A DNA stretch of 7,162 nucleotides from DAOTXK01 sp034435395 (lineage in GTDB: Bacteria > Chloroflexota > Anaerolineae > Aggregatilineales > Ch27), in the NCBI GenBank assembly GCA_034435395.1, contig DAOTXK010000227.1, positions 1 to 7,162 of the forward strand. The letters are read 5' to 3'. How positions within the stretch are numbered: position 1 is the first letter of the stretch; each line of letters opens with the position of its first letter. The position numbers were made by a program, and so were the translations under genes. Positions 1 to 5,577 of this stretch are shown here, piece after piece. Under the pieces are notes generated by a model, which did no database searches, was not told where the DNA came from, and saw only the letters and a program-made list of their open reading frames with translations.

Positions 1-2142
1 CTGCTGCACACCGTCTGGTTGCTGAATGTGGTGGTCTGTGCCGCCGGGGGGCCGCTGTTTTTTCTGTATGCCCGTTCGCTGGGATACCGCGAGCGCGTGG
101 CGATTGCGGGATCGCTGATCTATGGATTGGGCACGATCACCTGGCCCTACAGCAAAACGTTCTTCCGGGAGCCGCTGGCGATGGTTTTACTGTTCGGCGC
201 TGCCCTGTGCCTGAACGCCTGGCGCGAACGCCGAGGCTGCCCCTACCGCTGGGGATGGCTGGCCGGTTTCTTTTCCCTGTACCTGCTGGCGCTGCTGACC
301 AAAGAAGCGGCCCTGTTGAGCATCCCGGTGTTTTTGGCCCTGGCCGCCCCTGACCTGCGCCAGGCAGGCGGGCGGCGGTTGATCCGGGCGGTCGCGCTGG
401 CGGTCGTGCTTCTCATCGCGGGATTCCTGGTGCTGAACGCGATCCTGGCCATCGCGCCGATCCCGCGCAGTTATAACCCGATCGCCCGTCTGGAAGCGGT
501 GAGCGGCAAGGCTGAGTTTATCGGCTACGCCCTGCTGAGTTACCTCTTCAGCCCAGGGCGGAGTCTGTTTGCCTTTTCGCCGGTGTTGCTGCTGGGGGTT
601 CCCGGCGTGGCCTTGCTGATCAGGGGACGTCGCTGGCGCGAGGCGCTGATCCCTGCCCTGGCGGTGGCGGCCTTTGCGGGGGGCTACGCGGTGATCCGGC
701 ATGAGACCTGGTTTGGCGGTCTGTCGTGGGGGCCGCGGTATCTGGTCCCGGTGACTCTGCTGGCCCTGCTGGCTGTGCTGCCGGTATTGCAGGCCGCTGC
801 CAGGGCGGAAGCCGCTCGCTGGGTTCGCTGGGGAGTGGTGGTCGTGATCGGCCTCAGCGTGTGGGTGCAGGTGTCCAGCGTGGTGATCAAACAGACCGAC
901 TATTTTGACGAACTCTCCCGGCGCGGGGTGATCGCCTGGGAGGGTGGCACCTGGGATGTGGCGGATTCTCCTTTGGTGATCAATCCGGGATTGCTGGGGA
1001 AAGTCCCCTTTGATTTCGCCTGGGTGCGGGCGGAGGGGGCCGGGTTGTGGCAGCCGCTGGCGGCTATGGCTGTCGTCCTGGGGGCTGGATGGGGGCTGTG
1101 GCATTGGGTCCGCCGCGCCGATGTCACGCGGCGGGGCCTGGTGCTGACCATGCTCGCCCTGGGGGTGGGGCTGTCCGGCGCGTTTTACGGGGGACTGCGC
1201 AGCATCTACCGCGATCCCCGCTACCTGGGCGGGTTCGACAAGCTGCACGATCTGCTGACTCTGCTGGATCGCCACGCGCGACCCGACGACATCGTGGTGC
1301 TGTCCAATCCGGACTATCAGGACTTTATGCTCAATTACTACCGCAACCGCGATGTGCTGCTGTACACCCTGCCAGTGGCCCCTGGCGAACGGCCCAGCCC
1401 GGAGCAACCGCCCGTCGTCGAAGACGCCAATCCCGACGTGTTGGTGGAAGCGCGCTACAGCGTCATGCTCATGAATCTGCCGGAGTATACAGACCGCGTC
1501 TGGTTGTTGGAGAACAGCGGCCCCTATACCGGGTTTACCGTCCGCCCGGTGGAGTGGTTTATGGCCCGCCATTATTTCCCGTTGCAAACTCTCCAGACGG
1601 ACGAGTCGGCCCGATTGTTGTTGTTTTCCGTGAACAGCGATGCGCCGCCGGACCCGGCCATGCGCTGGCCGGAGCATCTCGTCGATGCCCGCTTCGGGGA
1701 CTCGGTGGAGCTGGTGGGCTTTGACCTGCCGCCGACGCGCCGGCGCATGGGGCCATTTGCCGGGCCTGACCCGTCCCGTTCGACCTATCTGCCGGGAGAG
1801 GTGGTGCCGCTTTCATTGTTGTGGCGCGCCCGGCGGACGCCCGACCTTGACTACAACGTGGGATTGTTTGTGCTTGACGCCAGCGGGGTGGTGGTGGCGG
1901 AGCGCCATCACGCGCCCCAGGGCGGCTTTCGGCCCATGAATACCTGGCGGCCAGGGGAGACTGTGCGCGACAATCACGGTTTGCAATTGCCGTCGGACCT
2001 GCCGCCGGGCGTCTATCAGATTTGGGTGAAGGTTTATACCTGGCAAACGCAGGAGGCGCTGCCCGTCAGCGGCCAGGCAGCCAATCCGGACGGCGAAACT
2101 GCCTGGCTGACCACGGTCGAGGTGGCCGGCGGCGAGGAGTGA
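1..2142 (+). CDS. Multi-pass membrane glycosyltransferase-like protein (GT39/PMT-type), 5' end missing
   Basis: The reading frame is open from base 1, so the true start and the first membrane segment(s) lie outside the window. The in-frame TTG at 19 falls inside a hydrophobic helix and is not a credible start. About ten hydrophobic segments run to roughly base 1195. Among them are FFREPLA (160-180) and SWGPRYLVP (724-750), motifs of the kind seen in lipid-linked-sugar-dependent glycosyltransferases related to PMT/ArnT. Such enzymes move a sugar from a polyprenyl-phosphate donor at the outer face of the membrane. The catalytic acidic residue of the first loop would lie in the missing part, so activity cannot be judged. 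A soluble part follows (about 1200-1640), with a PDDIVVLSNPDY stretch. A beta-rich C-terminal domain (about 1660-2130) then carries LPGE, W.PGE and LPPGVYQIWVKVY elements. This domain resembles those on many Chloroflexota membrane glycosyltransferases and probably sits outside the cell. The acceptor is unknown. The family call is firm for a multi-pass protein and moderate for a glycosyltransferase. Confidence 0.72.
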   Translation: MLHTVWLLNVVVCAAGGPLFFLYARSLGYRERVAIAGSLIYGLGTITWPYSKTFFREPLAMVLLFGAALCLNAWRERRGCPYRWGWLAGFFSLYLLALLTKEAALLSIPVFLALAAPDLRQAGGRRLIRAVALAVVLLIAGFLVLNAILAIAPIPRSYNPIARLEAVSGKAEFIGYALLSYLFSPGRSLFAFSPVLLLGVPGVALLIRGRRWREALIPALAVAAFAGGYAVIRHETWFGGLSWGPRYLVPVTLLALLAVLPVLQAAARAEAARWVRWGVVVVIGLSVWVQVSSVVIKQTDYFDELSRRGVIAWEGGTWDVADSPLVINPGLLGKVPFDFAWVRAEGAGLWQPLAAMAVVLGAGWGLWHWVRRADVTRRGLVLTMLALGVGLSGAFYGGLRSIYRDPRYLGGFDKLHDLLTLLDRHARPDDIVVLSNPDYQDFMLNYYRNRDVLLYTLPVAPGERPSPEQPPVVEDANPDVLVEARYSVMLMNLPEYTDRVWLLENSGPYTGFTVRPVEWFMARHYFPLQTLQTDESARLLLFSVNSDAPPDPAMRWPEHLVDARFGDSVELVGFDLPPTRRRMGPFAGPDPSRSTYLPGEVVPLSLLWRARRTPDLDYNVGLFVLDASGVVVAERHHAPQGGFRPMNTWRPGETVRDNHGLQLPSDLPPGVYQIWVKVYTWQTQEALPVSGQAANPDGETAWLTTVEVAGGEE

Positions 2143-2156
2143 GCTGCCCGACGCCG

Positions 2157-3311
2157 TTATTTGGCGCGGAGGGCCAGGGTTTCATCGGCGTCGGGGCTGC
2201 TGACCATGGCCTGCCTGGGCGCGGTGGGGAGTTCGTGCAGGCTGGCGGGTTTTGAAGGGGCAGGCTGGTCAGCGGCAGGACCCATCATACGCCGGATGGC
2301 TTCCAGCTCGTCCGGCGTCAACTCGACCCCGCCGTTGCCGAAAGCCTGGTCGAAGGCCATCTGGTGAAACAGCGATAACCCGGCCATATTGGGCAGCGGG
2401 GTGGCCGTGGAAGCCACCCCTTTCGGGTTGTTCTCGTGGCGCATCAGGAGGATGCTGGCCGTGAGGAAAGCCACGCCGACCCACTGAATATGGGTCAGGC
2501 GCTCGCCCAGGAAGGCGAAGGCCAGCAGCAGCGACATGCCGATCTCCGTCATGGCGATCAGGGCCGCTTGCAGGCCGCCCAGGGCCTTCACGCCCAGGAA
2601 CATGGTCAGGCGGGCCAGGGCGGTGGTGACGGCCAGGGCGATGATGGCCCCCAGCGCGCTGCCTGAGATCGCCCAGACCGGGTCAACGATGCCGTAAGCG
2701 AGACGGGCCATGGTGACGATAACGGCCATGGTGGTTAACACATAGAGGGTGACGGTTGGGGCGGGCATCTCATACAGCACGCGCTGGCTGAGCAGCATGG
2801 TCCCGGCAAACATGATCGCATTGCCCAGCATCAACCCGATGCCCAGCCAGTTCAGATTTCCCCTGGACATGCCGGTCAGTAACAACAACGCCGTCAGGGC
2901 CAGCCCCACCCGGAAGGCGGTCCGGTAAGTGATCGGCTGGCCGCCCAATCGGGCCAGCAGCACGGCGAAGACGATGTACGTGCCGTTAAGAAGTTGGGCA
3001 AGGCTGGCATCCAGGTAACTCAGGCCGGTGTAGTACATGAGTGAGCCGATGCCGTTGACGGCCCCCACCACCAGACATCCCAGCAAGCCCGCAGGGTAGA
3101 TGTAGATGTAGCGCCGCCAGAAGATCAGGTACAGCCCCCACAAGATCACGGCGGCGACGACCGTTCTCACGCCCGCCACGGTAAACGGATCAGCGCCGCC
3201 CTGGTAGGCCAGCTTGCCAAACCAGGGAGCCATTCCCAGGAACACCGGGGACAGGAATGGGATGAGGACACCGAGGCGAGCTTTATTGGTCATGAGACTA
3301 TCTGGGGGCAC
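2157..3311 (-). CDS. EamA-family (DMT superfamily) transporter with long C-terminal tail
   Basis: This is an inner-membrane carrier of the drug/metabolite transporter superfamily, with two EamA repeats (about residues 14-146 and 155-290) and ten predicted helices. Typical signs are the early FGKLAYQGGADPFTVAGVR stretch after helix 1, SYLDASLAQLLNGTYIVF in repeat 1, and ALIAMTEIGMSLLLAFAFLGERLTHIQWVGVAFLTASILL at the end of repeat 2 (an 'E...FLGE' pattern). The substrate cannot be read from sequence; the family exports amino acids and other metabolites. The start chosen is GTG at 3311, because an AGGAGGGAG Shine-Dalgarno lies about 10 bases upstream. The in-frame ATG at 3293 has no such site. 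Family members usually have about 290-310 residues. This one has 384 because of a hydrophilic, Pro/Ala-rich tail (291-384) containing the short helix-like segment ELTPDELEAIRRMMG. The gene lies 84 bases downstream of the Fur-family gene on the same strand and converges on the glycosyltransferase gene. No clear terminator separates the convergent ends. Confidence 0.88.
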   Translation of the reverse strand: MPPDSLMTNKARLGVLIPFLSPVFLGMAPWFGKLAYQGGADPFTVAGVRTVVAAVILWGLYLIFWRRYIYIYPAGLLGCLVVGAVNGIGSLMYYTGLSYLDASLAQLLNGTYIVFAVLLARLGGQPITYRTAFRVGLALTALLLLTGMSRGNLNWLGIGLMLGNAIMFAGTMLLSQRVLYEMPAPTVTLYVLTTMAVIVTMARLAYGIVDPVWAISGSALGAIIALAVTTALARLTMFLGVKALGGLQAALIAMTEIGMSLLLAFAFLGERLTHIQWVGVAFLTASILLMRHENNPKGVASTATPLPNMAGLSLFHQMAFDQAFGNGGVELTPDELEAIRRMMGPAADQPAPSKPASLHELPTAPRQAMVSSPDADETLALRAK

Positions 3312-3353
3312 TCTGCTCGAATCTCCCTCCTAGCTTAGCGCATTCCCAGATAG
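3298..3353 (-). repeat. Perfect 9-bp inverted repeat bracketing the transporter ribosome binding site
   Basis: CTATCTGGG at 3298-3306 is the exact reverse complement of CCCAGATAG at 3345-3353, with 38 bases between the arms. In the minus-strand transcript the upstream arm precedes the AGGAGGGAG Shine-Dalgarno and the GTG start (3311). The downstream arm covers codons 2-6. If paired, the arms would place the ribosome binding site and start codon in the loop. It could be an RNA structure that tunes translation, or a split DNA binding site. Chance is possible but a match this long this close is not expected often. Confidence 0.45.
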
Positions 3354-3395
3354 AATGAAAATAGTACAAAGATCACGTATTGACTGAGTGAGCGT

Positions 3396-3875
3396 TTATG
3401 GTTTCTCGCCATCCGTGGATGCCCCCTGGCGTTTTTGGGTGCATTCGGCACAGTAGCCGGTGTAGCAGGCATGGGCTGTGAGCAGGGTCAGTCCGTGCTC
3501 CCTGGCCCAATGCCGGGCTGCCTCCTGGATGATCTCCGGGTCTACCGGGACCATGGCCCCACATCCCCGGCAGGTTAAATAGTGGTATTCCAGCCCGCCC
3601 ACGATGCGATAGTATTCCCGCTTGTGTTCGGGGTCCAGGTAGCGCGCTTCCACCAGCCCCAGTTCGACGAACAGTTGCAACGTGCGGTAGACGGTGGCCA
3701 GGCTGGTATCCCCTTCATGGGTTGAGGTCAGGGCGTAGATTTGTTCGGCATCCAGAAATGTTTTGTGGGAGCGCAGTAAATCGAGCAGGAGTTGACGCTG
3801 AGGTGTCAGCCGAAATCCGGCTTGGCGGATAATCGCCTCGGCGTCGCCCTGGGTTAGAATCACGTTGGCGTCCAT
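3396..3875 (-). CDS. Fur-family metal- or redox-responsive transcriptional regulator
   Basis: This 159-residue protein is a dimeric winged-helix DNA-binding regulator of the Fur/Zur/PerR family. The N-terminal DNA-binding domain shows FRLTPQRQLLLDLL (21-34) and the recognition helix with wing TSLATVYRTLQLFVELGLV (57-75). The C-terminal dimerisation domain keeps both structural-zinc CxxC pairs: C102/C105 (CRGC) and C142/C145 (CAEC). By eye, the usual regulatory-metal ligands are mostly replaced. The helix-3 His position (TFLDAEQIY) is Phe, and the His-rich stretch before the first CxxC is reduced to EYHY. The start is set at ATG 3875, with a GAGAG-type ribosome site 6-7 bases upstream. The frame stays open to an ATG at 3947, but that would add 24 unrelated residues and begin inside the palindromic operator. 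The length then matches the family (about 140-160). The gene is probably autoregulated and may be co-transcribed with the transporter downstream. Whether it senses Fe, Zn, Mn or peroxide cannot be decided. Confidence 0.93.
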   Translation of the reverse strand: MDANVILTQGDAEAIIRQAGFRLTPQRQLLLDLLRSHKTFLDAEQIYALTSTHEGDTSLATVYRTLQLFVELGLVEARYLDPEHKREYYRIVGGLEYHYLTCRGCGAMVPVDPEIIQEAARHWAREHGLTLLTAHACYTGYCAECTQKRQGASTDGEKP

Positions 3876-3930
3876 TGGCACTCTCTTTGCAGCCGCTTCC
3901 CAACCAGTATGCAGGAGAACGGTCACGGGT

Positions 3931-3950
3931 GCAATGATAGTCATCATCGC
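3931..3950. promoter_or_regulatory. Candidate Fur-family operator (20-bp near-perfect palindrome)
   Basis: GCAATGAT-AGTC-ATCATCGC is an 8-4-8 inverted repeat with a single mismatched pair (A3933 against C3948). It sits 56 bases upstream of the chosen start of the Fur-family gene, next to its likely -10 region. Its length, AT-rich ATGAT/ATCAT arms and position fit the operators bound by Fur, Zur and PerR proteins, which commonly repress their own genes. It does not match the classical iron Fur box or PerR box exactly, so the effector remains open. Confidence 0.6.
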
Positions 3951-3951
3951 G

Positions 3952-3979
3952 AAATATTACAAACTACCTCTTAAATATT
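3952..3979 (-). promoter_or_regulatory. AT-rich promoter-like region of the Fur-family gene
   Basis: This AT-rich island stands out in otherwise GC-rich DNA. On the minus strand it offers a TAATAT -10-like hexamer (3959-3954). That would put the transcription start near 3947, inside the palindrome, so a bound repressor would block transcription. No good -35 hexamer is seen at 16-18 bases. The island also contains AAATATT twice (3952-3958 and 3973-3979), exactly 21 bp apart, about two helical turns. Confidence 0.35.
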
Positions 3980-4055
3980 GCTGCGGACCGGCGGTTATCC
4001 GGTGTTTGTCTCGACCGATTTGTCCAGGCGCAACGCCATAGAAGGCCATTCGGGG

Positions 4056-4061
4056 TACAAT
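4056..4061 (+). promoter_or_regulatory. Possible -10 element for the alanyl-tRNA editing operon
   Basis: TACAAT matches the bacterial -10 consensus at five of six positions and lies 77 bases before the ATG of the AlaX gene, in the divergent intergenic space. A convincing -35 hexamer is absent at the right spacing, so the call is tentative. Initiation would fall near 4068, just ahead of the G-run array. Confidence 0.3.
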
Positions 4062-4072
4062 CGGCGCTAGGT

Positions 4073-4091
4073 GGGGGGGCCTGGGATGGGG
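4073..4091 (+). other. Potential G-quadruplex in the leader of the AlaX operon
   Basis: The coding strand has a run of seven G (4073-4079), then CCT, GGG, AT and GGGG. Splitting the first run as GGG-G-GGG gives four G3 tracts with loops of 1, 3 and 2 bases, which satisfies the usual intramolecular quadruplex pattern. It would be present in the RNA leader if transcription starts near 4068. G-rich composition alone could produce it, so function is unproven. Confidence 0.4.
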
Positions 4092-4138
4092 TTCTCGTTC
4101 CAGTGAAGATGACTGCGGGTTACGGCAGGGGCGGAGCG

Positions 4139-4861
4139 ATGACTGAACTGTTATACCAGCGCGATAGTTACTTGTCTCAATTCGAAGCCGTCGTGACGGC
4201 GGTAGACGCGGAGCAGCGGGCCATTATGCTGGACCGCACGGCGTTTTATCCGGGCGGGGGTGGGCAGCCCCCGGATCGGGGCGCGTTGGTGGTGGACGGC
4301 GTGACGTACATTGTGCGCCAGGCGAAGCGGTCCGGCGACGCGGTGTGGCATGTGGTGGAGGGGACCGGGGAATTGCCAGCGGTGGGCGCGTCCGTGCAGG
4401 CGAGCCTTGACTGGGAGCGCCGCTACCAGTTAATGCGGACCCACACTGCCCTGCACATCTTGTGCGGTGTCCCCTGGCGCAATTTCTATGAGGCCAGTGT
4501 CACGGGCGGGAACATGGAACCGCTCAGTGGGCGCATGGACTTTGAGTTTGCGCGCTTGCAGAAGGAGCTTGTGCAGGAGATCGAGGAAAAGATTAACATT
4601 GAAGTTAAGGCATCGCGCCCGGTGAGGGTCGCCATTTTACCGCGCGAGGAAGCCTTCCAGATACCCGACCTGATCCGCACCAAGATCAACCTGTTGCCAG
4701 AAGGGATCACCGCCGTGCGGACGGTCGCGATCGAAGGGCTGGATTTGCAGGCTGATGGCGGGACCCATGTGGCCAACACTGCTGAAGTGGGCCACATCGC
4801 GGTGGTCGACTACAAAAGCAAGGGTGGCATCAACAAGCGTCTCTACATCCGGTTATCATGA
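4139..4861 (+). CDS. alaX: Alanyl-tRNA editing protein AlaX (trans-editing deacylase)
   Basis: AlaX proteins are free-standing relatives of the AlaRS editing domain. They hydrolyse Ser- or Gly-tRNA(Ala) in the cytoplasm and so protect translation fidelity. The 240-residue protein has the family landmarks in order: FYPGGGGQPPDRG (36-48), the zinc-binding HxxxH as HTALH (H102, H106), the second metal site as QADGGTHVANTAEVG (204-218, H210), and a basic end NKRLYIRLS. The length fits the medium AlaX-M type with an N-terminal domain. One oddity is that the family's CxxxH is DxxxH here, with Asp206 where the Cys ligand is expected. ATG 4139 is chosen as the start because AGGGG/GGAG precedes it and the MTELLYQRDSY beginning looks natural. 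A GTG at 4103 in frame would add 12 residues of poor quality. It is the first gene of the plus-strand operon, divergent from the Fur-family gene. Confidence 0.92.
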   Translation: MTELLYQRDSYLSQFEAVVTAVDAEQRAIMLDRTAFYPGGGGQPPDRGALVVDGVTYIVRQAKRSGDAVWHVVEGTGELPAVGASVQASLDWERRYQLMRTHTALHILCGVPWRNFYEASVTGGNMEPLSGRMDFEFARLQKELVQEIEEKINIEVKASRPVRVAILPREEAFQIPDLIRTKINLLPEGITAVRTVAIEGLDLQADGGTHVANTAEVGHIAVVDYKSKGGINKRLYIRLS

Positions 4862-4897
4862 CTGCGACATCGTGGGGGTTGGTGGAAAGGCGTGGTA

Positions 4898-5566
4898 ATG
4901 CTGCCGCCAGTGGAACCGGACGAGCAGTTGGTTGCTCATGGCCTGTACCGGCAGGTCCGCGACGGGCATCCAACCCGGCTGCAAGAGTTCTGGACGGTAC
5001 ATGGCCTGCCCGATCGGGCATTGATCTGGCGCAGTCAATTGCTCTACAATGGCGTGGCCCCGATCTCGGCCTGTTACCTGTTGCGCGATCCGCAGTTTAA
5101 ACCAGCGCAGATGGTTTTTTACTGGCGCTGGCCGGATGGGCGTGATGACCTGATCGAGTACCGTTTCGCGTCGGGGTATATGACCATTCTATATCGGGAG
5201 CGGGCGCAGGAGATGATCCTTCCGGTGGGATACGAAGTCTACGGGTGGCACACCATCACCGAAAACTTCCTGTGGGCCAGTTATGACCGGCGGGCGCGGG
5301 GCACGCAGGACTTCACGCTGGTGGCCCCCGGTATCCATCATGGCACGCTGTGGCCGCACTTGATGTTCCTCCAGGCCACCCATGAGCGTTCGGAAATTCT
5401 GCCTGGCCCCGGCGGGCCTCACAGCGGTTTCGCCTTCTTGGTACAGATGCCGGAGATGGGGGTGCAACACCTGTACCTCGACGACTCCGGCATCCCCGTG
5501 CGCGGGGTCTTGCCGGAGGAAGGGTTGACGGTCGAGTTGTCGGAATATAGCCGGATCGATGGGTGA
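4898..5566 (+). CDS. Hypothetical soluble protein, probably beta-rich, in the AlaX operon
   Basis: I do not recognise a family. The 222-residue protein has no signal peptide and no membrane helix. It is rich in aromatic residues and in short strand-like stretches, for example ALIWRSQLLYNG (41-52), QMVFYWRWPDG (71-81), GYEVYGWHTITENFLWASYD (111-130) and FAFLVQMPEMGVQHLYLDDSG (178-198). This suggests an antiparallel beta sheet or small barrel, perhaps a ligand-binding one. No catalytic motif or Cys metal site is evident; the His residues (GIHHG 146-150, WPH) are not in a recognisable pattern. ATG 4898 is chosen because AAAGG lies 7 bases upstream; the in-frame GTG at 4892 is too close to that site. 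It starts 36 bases after the AlaX stop, and its stop is 11 bases before the next gene's start, so it is almost certainly co-transcribed. It is a real gene by frame length, ribosome site and protein-like composition. Confidence 0.8.
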   Translation: MLPPVEPDEQLVAHGLYRQVRDGHPTRLQEFWTVHGLPDRALIWRSQLLYNGVAPISACYLLRDPQFKPAQMVFYWRWPDGRDDLIEYRFASGYMTILYRERAQEMILPVGYEVYGWHTITENFLWASYDRRARGTQDFTLVAPGIHHGTLWPHLMFLQATHERSEILPGPGGPHSGFAFLVQMPEMGVQHLYLDDSGIPVRGVLPEEGLTVELSEYSRIDG

Positions 5567-5577
5567 AAGAGTGGGCG

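Noticed and set aside
187..1677. Long minus-strand open frame of 496 codons opposite the glycosyltransferase gene
   Set aside because: Its translation is rich in His, Gln, Pro and Arg with no hydrophobic core or motif, typical of an antisense shadow in GC-rich DNA. The plus-strand frame is clearly a membrane protein.
2143..2170. Possible terminator between the convergent genes (CGCC/GGCG arms)
   Set aside because: The stem is only four base pairs with a seven-base loop and no T run on either strand.
3876..3947. Upstream extension of the Fur-family gene to ATG 3947
   Set aside because: The added 24 residues match nothing typical of the family, the start would lie inside the palindrome, and no ribosome site precedes it. 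ATG 3875 has a ribosome site and gives a normal length.
3987..4003. Short inverted repeat ACCGG-N7-CCGGT in the divergent intergenic space
   Set aside because: Five-bp GC-rich arms are expected by chance in this composition, and it has no clear position relative to either promoter.
4249..4273. Strong GC hairpin (GGGGG/CCCCC arms) with extra G runs
   Set aside because: It lies within the codons for the conserved GGGGQPPD motif of AlaX, so protein constraint explains it. There is no U run for a terminator, and no four short-loop G3 tracts.
4858..5100. 80-codon open frame starting at an ATGA overlap with the AlaX stop
   Set aside because: The overlap looks like translational coupling, but the product is Arg/Ala/Gly/Pro-rich low-information sequence and most of it overlaps the better 222-residue gene in another frame.
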